From: Gammaproteobacteria bacterium
GTDB taxonomy: Bacteria > Pseudomonadota > Gammaproteobacteria > Steroidobacterales > Steroidobacteraceae
DNA length: 51,771 nucleotides
Direction of reading: 5' to 3'
Assembly (NCBI GenBank): GCA_025358615.1
Contig: JANYIY010000006.1
Location: 1-51,771 of the forward strand
Part shown: positions 1 through 7,894 of the stretch, in pieces
Numbering within the stretch: position 1 is the first letter of the stretch
Layout: the number at the start of each line of letters is the position of its first letter
Made by a program: the position numbers and the translations under genes
Notes under the pieces: model-generated
Told to the model about the DNA's origin: nothing
The model's input: only the letters and a program-made list of their open reading frames with translations
The model's database searches: none

Positions 1-252
1 GTGGACTATTGGGCCGAGTGGTGCGGGCCTTGCAAGATGATTGGACCGGTACTGGATGAATCCGCGGAGAGCTATGGCGACCGCTTGACCATCGCCAAGG
101 TCAACATTGATCAGAATCAGTCCGTGCCCTCGCGCTACCACGTGCGCGGCATACCGACCCTCATGCTGTTCAAGAACGGCGAAGTGGTGGCAACCAAGGT
201 GGGCGCGGTATCCAAGGCGCAACTGACGGCGTTCATCGACGCGAATTTGTAA
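1..252 (+). CDS. trxA: thioredoxin TrxA, 3' part (5' end outside the window)
   Basis: Cytosolic thioredoxin, a small disulfide reductase that passes electrons from thioredoxin reductase to ribonucleotide reductase, PAPS reductase and damaged proteins. The 83 visible residues hold the active site WCGPCK (the two cysteines at visible residues 8 and 11), then [13 protein letters not shown] with the cis-proline, and end in FIDANL, the usual end of proteobacterial TrxA. Full-length TrxA is about 108 residues, so roughly 25 N-terminal residues lie upstream of base 1. The GTG at base 1 is most likely an internal valine of the IL(V/I)D(F/Y)W strand, not a start. The gene converges on the oxidoreductase gene, 12 bases away. 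Identification is secure; only the 5' end is unknown. Confidence 0.95.
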   Translation: MDYWAEWCGPCKMIGPVLDESAESYGDRLTIAKVNIDQNQSVPSRYHVRGIPTLMLFKNGEVVATKVGAVSKAQLTAFIDANL

Positions 253-264
253 CGCACCGGCGGC

Positions 265-1251
265 TTAGGGCAGCAGCACCGTGGCGCCCATGGTTCGCCT
301 GTTCTCCAAGTCGCGGTGGGCGGTGGCGGCATCCTGAAGCGCCACCCTCTGACCCACGTGCGCCTTGATCTCGCCCGACGCCAGCCTGCCGAATAAGTCG
401 GCGGCGCGCGCGGTCAGGTCGCTGCGGCTCTTGATATAGTCGAACAGCATGGGCCGCGTCGCAAACAGCGAGCCGCCGGACGCCAGATCGGAGAATTTGA
501 AGTCTGCAATCATTCCCGACGACTGGCCGAAGTGCACGAACATGCCGAGCGGACGTAAACACTTGAGCGATCCGCGCCAAGTGTCCTTGCCCACCGAATC
601 GTAAACCGCATCGCAGCCCTTCGACCCGGTGATCTCCTTGACGCGCGCCACGAAATCCTCCGCGCAGTAGTCGATGACGTGGTTGTAGCCGTTGGCCTTG
701 GCCAGCGCCACTTTTTCCGCCGATCCGGCCGTGCCTATGGAAGTCGCACCCAAGCTTTTGAGCCACTGACCCAGCAGCAGCCCGACCCCACCCGCAGCCG
801 CGTGCACCAGCACGGTATCGCCGGCCTTGACCGGATAGCACGCCGTGAGCAGGAATTGAGCCGTCAGGCCCTTGAGCATGACCGACGCTGCCACATCGAA
901 TGCAATAGCGTCGGGCAGCTTCACCAGCCGCTCGGCGGGAACCACTCGCTGCGTGCGATACGCGCCCGAGGGCAGCGTGTAGGCCACGCGGTCGCCCGCC
1001 TTGAGCTCGGTCACCCCCCCACCTACCGCAGCGACCACTCCCGCGGCCTCGGCACCCGGAATCAACGGCGTGCTCGGCCAGGGATATAGGCCGCTGCGAA
1101 AATAAGTATCGATGAAATTGACCCCGATCGCACGCTGCACCAGCAGCACCTCGCCGCGCGCGGGAGCGCCGGTGTCGAGTGCACTCCATTGCATCGCCTC
1201 GGGGCCGCCCGCGGCGCGCACCACCATACCCATGTCTGCCGTATCGGTCAT
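265..1251 (-). CDS. NADPH:quinone oxidoreductase (zinc-independent MDR family)
   Basis: A 328-residue medium-chain dehydrogenase/reductase of the quinone oxidoreductase (QOR, zeta-crystallin) type, expected to reduce quinones or other electrophiles with NADPH in the cytosol. Visible landmarks: the N-terminal catalytic domain with GVNFIDTYFRSGLYP and PGAEAAGVV, the nucleotide-binding AAAGGVGLLLGQWLK, and a C-terminal DAATAHRDLENRRTMG typical of QORs. The zinc-ligand cysteines of alcohol dehydrogenases are absent. I chose the ATG at 1251 because a GGTGAGG Shine-Dalgarno lies just upstream; the frame stays open further up, but that stretch reads as shadow of the next gene. It follows the aminotransferase stop with 2 bases between, so the two genes are probably one transcript. 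The physiological substrate cannot be told from sequence. Confidence 0.9.
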   Translation of the reverse strand: MTDTADMGMVVRAAGGPEAMQWSALDTGAPARGEVLLVQRAIGVNFIDTYFRSGLYPWPSTPLIPGAEAAGVVAAVGGGVTELKAGDRVAYTLPSGAYRTQRVVPAERLVKLPDAIAFDVAASVMLKGLTAQFLLTACYPVKAGDTVLVHAAAGGVGLLLGQWLKSLGATSIGTAGSAEKVALAKANGYNHVIDYCAEDFVARVKEITGSKGCDAVYDSVGKDTWRGSLKCLRPLGMFVHFGQSSGMIADFKFSDLASGGSLFATRPMLFDYIKSRSDLTARAADLFGRLASGEIKAHVGQRVALQDAATAHRDLENRRTMGATVLLP

Positions 1252-1253
1252 TA

Positions 1254-2423
1254 CTACCTCACCAAAGTTTTGACGAAGCGTCGCAGTCGAACCGCGGCTG
1301 CACGCAGCAACGCCTCGTCGGCGGCAAAGCACACGCGCACAAAACCGCCGGTCTCGCGGCCGAAGGCGCCGCCGTCGAGCACCGACAGACCTTCGGTCCT
1401 ATATAGCTCGCGCATGAAATCGTAGCCTGAAAGGCCGGTGCCTCGCACATCCACCAGCAAGAACATACCCGCATCCGGAACCAAGCACTGGATGCCTGCG
1501 ATGCCGGAGAGTTCGGCGAGTAGCAAATCCCGGCGCACGGCGCAGTACTCGCGCACCCGCGATTCCGCGGCATCCGCAACGCTCAAAGCCGTCACGGCGG
1601 CTTCCTGGATGAAGCCCGGCAGTCCGAACAGCATGCACTGCGCCATAGCCTCCGCATGCACGATGAGCTGCTTCGGACCCACCAGCCAGCCGGCGCGCCA
1701 GCCCGGCATTGAATGCGACTTGGACAGGCTGCTGATGGTCGCCACTTGGTCGGGCAATGCGGCGGCGAGGCTCGGCACCCGCCCGCCGGGGGCGAGGCCT
1801 GCATACACCTCATCCGCCACGATCCACAGCGAATGGCGTCGGGCCAGATTACCGATCACAGTCAAATCCGCCGCGCTCAAAATCACGCCGCTCGGATTGT
1901 TCGGCGTGGCGAAGAACAGCGCCCGCGTGCGCGGCGTGATCGCCGCTTCCAGCGCCCGCAGATCGACCCGAAAGCCTTGCGCCGCCGGCGCCGCCACCCG
2001 CACCATGCGCGCACCTCCCACTTCCAGGGTGGCGGGGTAACTCGGATACAGCGGTTCGAGTGCAATCACTTCATCGCCCGGTCCCGCAACACACAGCGAG
2101 GCGGCGAACAAGGCGTTCTGCGCACCGGCGAGAAAAATCACATTGTCGGCATCCACCGGCTGGCCGGTGCGCGAGCGATGTGCGGCAGCGATCGCCTCGC
2201 GCAGATGCTGCCGCCCGGTCGCCGGTGTGTAATGCGTGTCGCCGGCGCGCAAGCGTTCGATGGCCCGTTCCAAAACCGGCGCGGGCGTGTCGAGGTCGGG
2301 ATCGCCGACGCTCAGCAAGATGACATCCTCGCCGCGCTCCTGCGCCGCCCGTGCCGTGGAATGAATCAGCCAAGCGTCAGCGCCGTCGCCCGCGATTCGC
2401 TTTACCAGTGGGGAATAATGCAT
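1254..2423 (-). CDS. aruH: PLP-dependent class I/II aminotransferase, arginine:pyruvate transaminase-like (AruH)
   Basis: Fold-type I aminotransferase, 389 residues. The N-terminus (HYSPLVKRIAGDGADAW, then LLSVGDPDLDTPAP) closely matches, from memory, the Pseudomonas arginine:pyruvate transaminase AruH, as do SLSKSHSMPGWRAGW and the CMLFGLPGFIQEAA segment. The PLP lysine is about K235, with NNPSG (N175) and DEVY (about 204-207) as cofactor contacts. AruH moves the alpha-amino group of L-arginine to pyruvate, giving 2-ketoarginine and alanine. Support for this substrate is context: the next gene, divergently transcribed, encodes a ThDP enzyme that looks like 2-ketoarginine decarboxylase (AruI). 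Start ATG at 2423 leaves 72 bases to the divergent gene. A general aromatic or aspartate aminotransferase is the main alternative. Confidence 0.8.
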   Translation of the reverse strand: MHYSPLVKRIAGDGADAWLIHSTARAAQERGEDVILLSVGDPDLDTPAPVLERAIERLRAGDTHYTPATGRQHLREAIAAAHRSRTGQPVDADNVIFLAGAQNALFAASLCVAGPGDEVIALEPLYPSYPATLEVGGARMVRVAAPAAQGFRVDLRALEAAITPRTRALFFATPNNPSGVILSAADLTVIGNLARRHSLWIVADEVYAGLAPGGRVPSLAAALPDQVATISSLSKSHSMPGWRAGWLVGPKQLIVHAEAMAQCMLFGLPGFIQEAAVTALSVADAAESRVREYCAVRRDLLLAELSGIAGIQCLVPDAGMFLLVDVRGTGLSGYDFMRELYRTEGLSVLDGGAFGRETGGFVRVCFAADEALLRAAAVRLRRFVKTLVR

Positions 2424-2495
2424 CTTCCTCTTGCCTACCTGTGGGCAGTGCGCAATCCTAGCAGTGAACAGGCGTTCAATTTCAAGAAGGTTTAT

Positions 2496-4091
2496 ATGTC
2501 GCGCAACATCGGCGGTTATCTGGTTGAGCTTTTAGCCAAGAACGATATCGACACCGTGTTCGGCATCCCTGGCGTGCACAACCTGGAATTGTACCGGGGT
2601 CTCACCGCCTCGGATCTGCGCCATGTGCTGGTGCGCCACGAACAGGCTGCGGGCTTCGCCGCGGACGGCTTCGCGCGCCTGAGCGGCCGGCCGGCGGCGG
2701 CCTTCGTGATCTCTGGCCCCGGGCTCACCAACATCCTGACCGCGGCGGCGCAAGCCTATTCCGATTCCGTGCCGCTGCTGGTGATCGCGGCCGCGCCCGT
2801 GCGCGCATCGTTCCGCAAGCAATGGGGCGTGCTGCACGAGCTGTACGATCAGGCTGCCCTCGCCGCCGCTGTGTTCGGTGTCGCGCGTTCCGCGCACAGC
2901 GCCGAGGACGTGCGCGACCATCTGCGCCTGTGCCTGGCCTCGCTGCGTACCGGGCGGCCGCGTCCGGCCTACCTGGAAATTCCGCTAGACGTTCTCGCCG
3001 AGACAACCACCCTGGAGGCGCAGCGCTTCGACGCCGCTCCCCTGCAACCGCAGGCCAGCAGCGATCAAATCGACGCGGCAGTGCGTTTGCTCACCGCCGC
3101 TGCGCGCCCGCTCGTCATCGCAGGCGGCGGCGCGCGCCATGCTGCCGCCGAACTGCAGCGTCTGGTGGAGACATTGGATTGTCCCCTGGTGACAACCGCC
3201 GCGGGCAAGGGGCTTCTCGCCGAAAGCCATCCGGCCAACTTCGGCACGTCGCTGCCCTACCGTCCCATTCAGCAATTGATCGCTGCTGCGGATGTGGTGC
3301 TGGCGGTGGGCACTGAATTGGGCGAGACCGACATGTACTTCACCACGCGATTGCCGCTCGGCGGTCTGCTGGTTCGCATCGACGTCGATCCGGTGAAGTT
3401 GTCCGACCAATACGCGGCGGATGTGTGCGTTTGGTCCGACGCAGCCACGGCGCTGCACTCCATCAATCAAGCGCTGACGGCGCGTTCCGGATGGCGCACC
3501 GCCATCGGTGGCCACGCGAAATTTCGTGCCGAGATCGAGGCCGGCTTGGATGCCAAGACGCTGGCCCAGTGGAGCGCGCTGCGCGCCATCAAGACCGCGC
3601 TGCCCTGGGACGGCGTCGTCTTCACCGACATGACTCAAATTGCCTACTTCGGCAACTACGCGTATCCGGTCGACAACCCCGGCCAATGGTTTCATCCGTC
3701 CGGCTACGGCACGCTGGGGTTTGCGCTGCCGGCGGCGCTTGGCGCCAAGATATCCAGTCCGGCCCGCGCCGTCATCGCGCTCGCCGGCGATTTCGGATTG
3801 CAATTTACGGTGAACGACCTGATGACTGCGGTGGAGGTCGGACTTAGTCTGCCCATTGTGGTGTGGAATAATTCAGCACTGGGTCAGATTCGCGACGACA
3901 TGGTGGCCGCGGGAATTCCGCAGCTCGGCGTGAGCGGGCGCAATCCGGACTTCGTCGCCCTCGCACGCGCCTATGGCGCCGAAGGTTATCGCGTACGCGA
4001 CGCCGCAGCACTCACCGACGCCATTCGCACAGCGCTGACTCAGCCGGGGCCCACCGTGATCGAAGCCATCGCGTCGAGCTTCGAGCAATAG
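2496..4091 (+). CDS. aruI: ThDP-dependent decarboxylase, 5-guanidino-2-oxopentanoate (2-ketoarginine) decarboxylase-like (AruI)
   Basis: A 531-residue enzyme of the acetolactate synthase/pyruvate decarboxylase superfamily. The N-terminal PYR domain begins TVFGIPGVHNLELYRGL, with the ThDP-activating glutamate in RHEQAAGFAADGFAR (E49). The central domain runs to about residue 340. The C-terminal PP domain carries the ThDP motif as GDF...WNN (LAGDFGLQFTVND, then VVWNNSALGQI). The phrase PGVHNLELYRGL is a hallmark I associate with AruI, which decarboxylates 2-ketoarginine to 4-guanidinobutyraldehyde; acetolactate synthases differ here. The ATG at 2496 has an AAGAAGG ribosome site 5 bases upstream. 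The frame is open far upstream of 2496, but that part is antisense to the aminotransferase. No aldehyde dehydrogenase or guanidinobutyrase follows, so later steps must be encoded elsewhere. Confidence 0.78.
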   Translation: MSRNIGGYLVELLAKNDIDTVFGIPGVHNLELYRGLTASDLRHVLVRHEQAAGFAADGFARLSGRPAAAFVISGPGLTNILTAAAQAYSDSVPLLVIAAAPVRASFRKQWGVLHELYDQAALAAAVFGVARSAHSAEDVRDHLRLCLASLRTGRPRPAYLEIPLDVLAETTTLEAQRFDAAPLQPQASSDQIDAAVRLLTAAARPLVIAGGGARHAAAELQRLVETLDCPLVTTAAGKGLLAESHPANFGTSLPYRPIQQLIAAADVVLAVGTELGETDMYFTTRLPLGGLLVRIDVDPVKLSDQYAADVCVWSDAATALHSINQALTARSGWRTAIGGHAKFRAEIEAGLDAKTLAQWSALRAIKTALPWDGVVFTDMTQIAYFGNYAYPVDNPGQWFHPSGYGTLGFALPAALGAKISSPARAVIALAGDFGLQFTVNDLMTAVEVGLSLPIVVWNNSALGQIRDDMVAAGIPQLGVSGRNPDFVALARAYGAEGYRVRDAAALTDAIRTALTQPGPTVIEAIASSFEQ

Positions 4092-4180
4092 CCTACGAGC
4101 CAACCACTCACACGTCTTGCTATCATTACGGCGTTTCGACGCCATCGATAACGCACTCGACCACAAACCAAGGGGATAAA

Positions 4181-4615
4181 ATGAAAATCACACTGAGCCG
4201 CATTGCGGCGCTCGCGGCGGCCCTCACCACCTTACCGGCATTTGCCGGCGAACAAATCAAATTAGTCGAACGCGCGATCGGCGAAACCACCGTGGACTTG
4301 GGCGCGAAGGGCGATTCCGTCGGCGACACGCTGGTGTTCTCCAATGGCGTATTCGATGCCGCCAACAAGACGCAGCTGGGCACCGATCAGGGCTTTTGCG
4401 TGCGCACCGTGGTCGGCAAGAGCTGGGAGTGTTTCTGGACGTTGACGTTGAAAACCGGGCAGATCACCATCGAAGGCCCCTTCACGGATGTGGGCGATTC
4501 GCTGTTCAGCATCACCGGCGGCACCGGCAAGTACGCGGGCGCCAAGGGCAGCATGACGCTGCATCCGCGCGACGCGAAAGGCTCGAGCTACGACTTCAGC
4601 TACGATCTACTGTAA
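4181..4615 (+). CDS. secreted allene-oxide-cyclase/dirigent-like barrel protein
   Basis: A 144-residue protein with a clear signal peptide (MKITLSRIAALAAALTTLPA, cleavage after AFA near residue 23). The mature part reads GDTLVFSNGVFD...DQGFCVRTV...WECFWTLTLKTGQITIEGPF...ITGGTGKYAGAKGSM, the pattern of the allene oxide cyclase barrel-like fold (also seen in plant dirigent proteins). Two cysteines (FCVRT and WECFW) could form a periplasmic disulfide. AAGGGG sits 6 bases before the ATG. Its stop overlaps the start of the next gene by one base (TAATG), so the two are translationally coupled. No enzymatic role is known for bacterial members of this fold that I can name; I do not assign one. Confidence 0.75.
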   Translation: MKITLSRIAALAAALTTLPAFAGEQIKLVERAIGETTVDLGAKGDSVGDTLVFSNGVFDAANKTQLGTDQGFCVRTVVGKSWECFWTLTLKTGQITIEGPFTDVGDSLFSITGGTGKYAGAKGSMTLHPRDAKGSSYDFSYDLL

Positions 4616-5835
4616 TGCCCTACACGCTCGAAAGCTGCCTGCGCAGCCGGCGCGATTTCCCTGCGCTCGTCAAGAACCCTGATCTCGCCTTCCTCGACGG
4701 ACCCGGGGGCAGTCAGGTGCCGAGCGTCGTGGTCGACGCCATCGCCGATGTCTATGCCTCGTGCAATGTGAACACGCATGGGAATTTCGCGCCGTCGCGC
4801 GAAGTGGACCGGCGCATGGAGAACGCACGCAGCGTAGTCGCCGCCTTTCTCGGCGCGGAAAGCGGCGCCTGCATCTCGTTCGGTCAAAGCATGACGACTC
4901 TGTGCTTCAATCTGAGCGTCGCCATCGGCCGCACCCTCGCCAAAGACGACGAAGTGCTCATCACCCAGCTTGATCATGAAGGAAATCGGGGACCGTGGCT
5001 CAGCCTGCGGGAGCGCGGCGTCATCGTGCGCGAAGTGCGCCTTCTGGAAAGCGGTGAACTGGATGCTGCCGACATGGCCGCTAAAATCACTCCGCGCACC
5101 AAGCTGTTCGCCATCGGCGCGTCAGCCAATTCGTTGGGAACCGTCAATGACATTGCGCTGGCGAGGCGCCTGACTCGGGCGGTGGGCGCGCTGCTCGTGG
5201 TTGACGCCGTGCATTACGCGCCGCACTTCCCGATCGACGTAAAGGCGCTGGAGACGGATTTTCTGCTGTGTTCGGGCTATAAATTCTATGGCCCGCACGT
5301 GGGCGTGCTGTATTCGCGGCCCGGTGCGCTCGATCTGTTGCCCACGGATCGATTGAGCGTGCAAGATCCCGCGGCTCCCTACCGCATCGAAACCGGCACC
5401 CTGAATCATGCGGCCATCGACGGCGTGCGCGCGGCCGTGGAATACATCGCCGGCTGGGGCGCCGGCACGAGCCTGCGCGAGCGCATCGTCGACGCCATGA
5501 CGCAGATCGCAGCATACGAACATGACCTGGCGCAGTACTATCATGATGAGGTGCGGCGCATACCGGGCGTGCGGGTCTGGGGCCCGGACTTTGCCGCGCG
5601 GCGCGCGCGCGCGCCGACGGTGTCGATCACTCTCGCCAAGGCCACTGCGGCGCAGGCCGCAATCGCGGCGGGCAATCAGGGTATTTGCGTTTGGGACGGA
5701 GACTTCTATGCGGCGCGTCCGGTGCAGGTCCTCGGATTGGCCGAAGGCGGCGGACTGTTGCGCACCGGAGTGTCCATGTACAACACGCGCGAGGAATTGA
5801 ACCGCCTGCTGACGGTGTTGAAAACCCTGTCGTAA
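4615..5835 (+). CDS. cysteine desulfurase-like PLP enzyme (aminotransferase class V fold, VC1184-type)
   Basis: A 406-residue PLP enzyme of the class V aminotransferase fold. FLDGPGGSQVP near residue 27, the NVNTHGNFAPS segment and the PLP lysine in CSGYKFYGPHVG (K223) match the cysteine desulfurase-like family described as VC1184-type (TIGR01976). A cysteine-containing loop equivalent to the catalytic loop of SufS/IscS is not obvious, so sulfur transfer should not be assumed; a lyase or kynureninase-like reaction is possible. The ATG overlaps the stop of the secreted barrel protein by one base, and the frame upstream of it is antisense or out-of-frame shadow. No sulfur-carrier genes are nearby. 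Confidence 0.82.
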   Translation: MPYTLESCLRSRRDFPALVKNPDLAFLDGPGGSQVPSVVVDAIADVYASCNVNTHGNFAPSREVDRRMENARSVVAAFLGAESGACISFGQSMTTLCFNLSVAIGRTLAKDDEVLITQLDHEGNRGPWLSLRERGVIVREVRLLESGELDAADMAAKITPRTKLFAIGASANSLGTVNDIALARRLTRAVGALLVVDAVHYAPHFPIDVKALETDFLLCSGYKFYGPHVGVLYSRPGALDLLPTDRLSVQDPAAPYRIETGTLNHAAIDGVRAAVEYIAGWGAGTSLRERIVDAMTQIAAYEHDLAQYYHDEVRRIPGVRVWGPDFAARRARAPTVSITLAKATAAQAAIAAGNQGICVWDGDFYAARPVQVLGLAEGGGLLRTGVSMYNTREELNRLLTVLKTLS

Positions 5836-5844
5836 GCTGACCCA

Positions 5845-7233
5845 CTACGCTTGGCTACTTGAGGTTAGGCCGGCGAGATGCGCCGCCAACCGTTCGGCGT
5901 GATCGCGCAGTTCGGTGGCGGCGGTGGCTTCCCAGTGTTCGGCCCGCAGCATGGGTCCAAGATAGTAGAGCCTGTCGCTGGCCCGACCCTGCGCATCCAC
6001 GCAGGCGCCGTACGGACCCGCCCGCAATCCGAGATGCAGCGCATCCGCGCACACCAGGCCCGCCGCCAGCAATGAAGACAGCAAGGGATCCGTGGAGCGC
6101 TTGACTACATAGTCAGGTCCCGTAGCGTTCACGACCAAGTCCACCGTCAGCGTCTGAGGCGCGCCGCCGCGCGGGCGCCAAGTCACCCGCAGTTGCTCGC
6201 CCTGCGCAACGATCGACTCGATCCGGCCGGCGTTCACCCGCAGCTTGCCGCTGCGTCGCAGGGACGCTATACGTTCACCCATGGCCGGCGGAATGCGATG
6301 CCGGTGCGTATCCCAGTGCGCCTGCAGATGCCGCACGAAGCGCCGTTGCTCCGGCAAGGGCAGACGCCGCCATAGCGACGGCGCCAGGTGGCGGATGAAG
6401 GTGACGGCCTCGCGCCAGTCGCCGCCGCTGTTCTCGACTTCCCGAGCCAGCGACCGCGCCATCACCAACACGCGCCTGATTGAATCGGCACACGCTAGAA
6501 ACGCCGCATGATCGCCGCGCACGCCGGTGGCGCGAAACGTGGTCTGCGGCTGGGGAATCAAGCCGCGCCGTGAAATCGTATGCAACTGCGGCGCGCCGTT
6601 CTCATCCAGGCATAGCGCCGAGGCGATATCCACCATGGTAAGTCCATTGCCGACGATCAGCACCGAGTGTTGCAACCCCAAAGTCTTCGGCAAATCCCAG
6701 GGATCTTGCCGAATTGCGCTGTGTTCGCCAACCGCAGCGGCCCACGGCAGCGGCGGCGGCGGTGGATTCCCCAGCGCCAAAATCACCCGGTCCGCCGCAA
6801 TGGGCGGGCGATCCGCGAATTGCGCCGCAAGACGATTATCCTCGCCACGGCGCGTGATGCGCAGGACCTCGCCGAAAATGCGCTTCAGGCGCGTCTGCGC
6901 CGGTGCGGTGCGCTCCGCGCGCAACAGCACATCCTGCAAGTAATCGCCGTACAGTGCTCGCGGCAGGAAGTCCTCGGCATCGGCATGCGGCATATGGCGC
7001 TGAGCAAAGCGCAGAAATTGCAGCGGATCCCCGGAATCGGCCGACAGCCGCACCGCCGGCACATTGAGCAGGTAGGGATAGTCGCGCTCGGCATAGGCCA
7101 CGCCACGGCCCATTTCGCCGCCGCGTTCGATCAACACGATGTCGGTCGCGGCAGCGGGCGGACTGCGCAACAGGTTGGCGGCCAGCACCGTTCCGCAGAA
7201 CCCGCCGCCCACTATGGCTATGGTGTTGCGCAT
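5845..7233 (-). CDS. FAD/NAD(P)-binding flavoprotein (pyridine nucleotide-disulfide-like, NAD_binding_9 type)
   Basis: About 462 residues. The N-terminal Rossmann motif is IAIVGGGFCGTVLAANLL, followed by ERGGEMGRGVAYAERDYPYLLN, the signature of the FAD-NAD(P)-binding family that includes HpyO-like and many uncharacterised oxidoreductases. A second nucleotide-binding segment occurs at HSVLIVGNGLTMVDIA, and VVNATGPDYVVKRSTDPLLSSLLAAG is the conserved C-terminal domain. No membrane anchor is seen. I place the start at the ATG at 7233, right before the FAD motif. An earlier start at 7344 is possible, since the frame is open and the ribosome site at 7233 is weak, but it would overlap the divergent hydroxylase gene. 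Substrate unknown. Confidence 0.8.
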   Translation of the reverse strand: MRNTIAIVGGGFCGTVLAANLLRSPPAAATDIVLIERGGEMGRGVAYAERDYPYLLNVPAVRLSADSGDPLQFLRFAQRHMPHADAEDFLPRALYGDYLQDVLLRAERTAPAQTRLKRIFGEVLRITRRGEDNRLAAQFADRPPIAADRVILALGNPPPPPLPWAAAVGEHSAIRQDPWDLPKTLGLQHSVLIVGNGLTMVDIASALCLDENGAPQLHTISRRGLIPQPQTTFRATGVRGDHAAFLACADSIRRVLVMARSLAREVENSGGDWREAVTFIRHLAPSLWRRLPLPEQRRFVRHLQAHWDTHRHRIPPAMGERIASLRRSGKLRVNAGRIESIVAQGEQLRVTWRPRGGAPQTLTVDLVVNATGPDYVVKRSTDPLLSSLLAAGLVCADALHLGLRAGPYGACVDAQGRASDRLYYLGPMLRAEHWEATAATELRDHAERLAAHLAGLTSSSQA

Positions 7234-7330
7234 CCTTAAAAATTCTACCAAGCAGGTAAGTCGTTCTTCCGCTAGCATTCTGGGCAATTCGTGGTCAAAT
7301 AGCGTATTAATTTCAGCGAGGGGCAGGCCT

Positions 7331-7894
7331 ATGCGACCCAGCAAATTGACCTATTACGCAGACTTCGTCGTCTATCCGGTGGTTATCGTCGGACTGGCAG
7401 CCTGCGGCGTGACCCGTGCACCCTGGGCAGATCGCAGCGAATGGTTGGGTGCTGCGGCGTTGGGCTTCGTGATTTGGACGTTGCTGGAGTACATCCTGCA
7501 TCGGTCGGTGCTGCACCGGAAAACCTACTTCGCACCCATGCACGCTGAGCATCATGCCGCCCCGTTGGCCTACATTGGGACGCCGCCGTGGGTGAGCGTC
7601 TCGGTGCTCACTGGGATTTTCCTGCTGCCCGTCTGGCTGTGGGTGGGGTTTGAGGTCGCGAATGGCCTTACGGTGGGTGTCATGACCGGCTATTGGTGGT
7701 ACGGCGTCGTGCATCACATCGTTCATCACCACACCAGCACTCCCTCCCCTACCTATTTCAACAGGCTGCGGGCCTGGCATATGCGACACCACTATTCGCC
7801 GAAGGGCGGCAACTTCGGCGTCACCACGTCGTTGTGGGATCACGTATTCGGCACCGCCATCAGCGTACGCGACAAGGCCGCCGCGTCGTCATGA
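7331..7894 (+). CDS. sterol desaturase / fatty acid hydroxylase superfamily membrane protein
   Basis: A 187-residue integral membrane di-iron oxygenase homologue. The histidine clusters expected of the superfamily are all present: EYILHRSVLHR, APMHAEHHAA, VHHIVHHH and AWHMRHHYSPKGGNFG, ending with the usual TSLWDHVFGT. About four hydrophobic segments surround them. Members hydroxylate or desaturate lipids, carotenoids or sterols in the membrane using O2. The gene overlaps hppD by four bases (ATGA), implying coupled translation; this pairing is unusual and may mean that its substrate derives from, or is made alongside, homogentisate-type products, which is inference. Compared with larger sterol desaturases (250-300 residues) this is the short form. 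Confidence 0.85.
   Translation: MRPSKLTYYADFVVYPVVIVGLAACGVTRAPWADRSEWLGAAALGFVIWTLLEYILHRSVLHRKTYFAPMHAEHHAAPLAYIGTPPWVSVSVLTGIFLLPVWLWVGFEVANGLTVGVMTGYWWYGVVHHIVHHHTSTPSPTYFNRLRAWHMRHHYSPKGGNFGVTTSLWDHVFGTAISVRDKAAASS

Noticed and set aside
1713-2495. In-frame extension upstream of the AruI-like gene
   Set aside because: It is antisense to the aminotransferase and arginine/proline-rich without family similarity; the ATG at 2496 has a good ribosome site.
4130-4143. Small hairpin with TTCG loop before the secreted barrel gene
   Set aside because: Only a five-base stem and no T-run; too weak to call a terminator.
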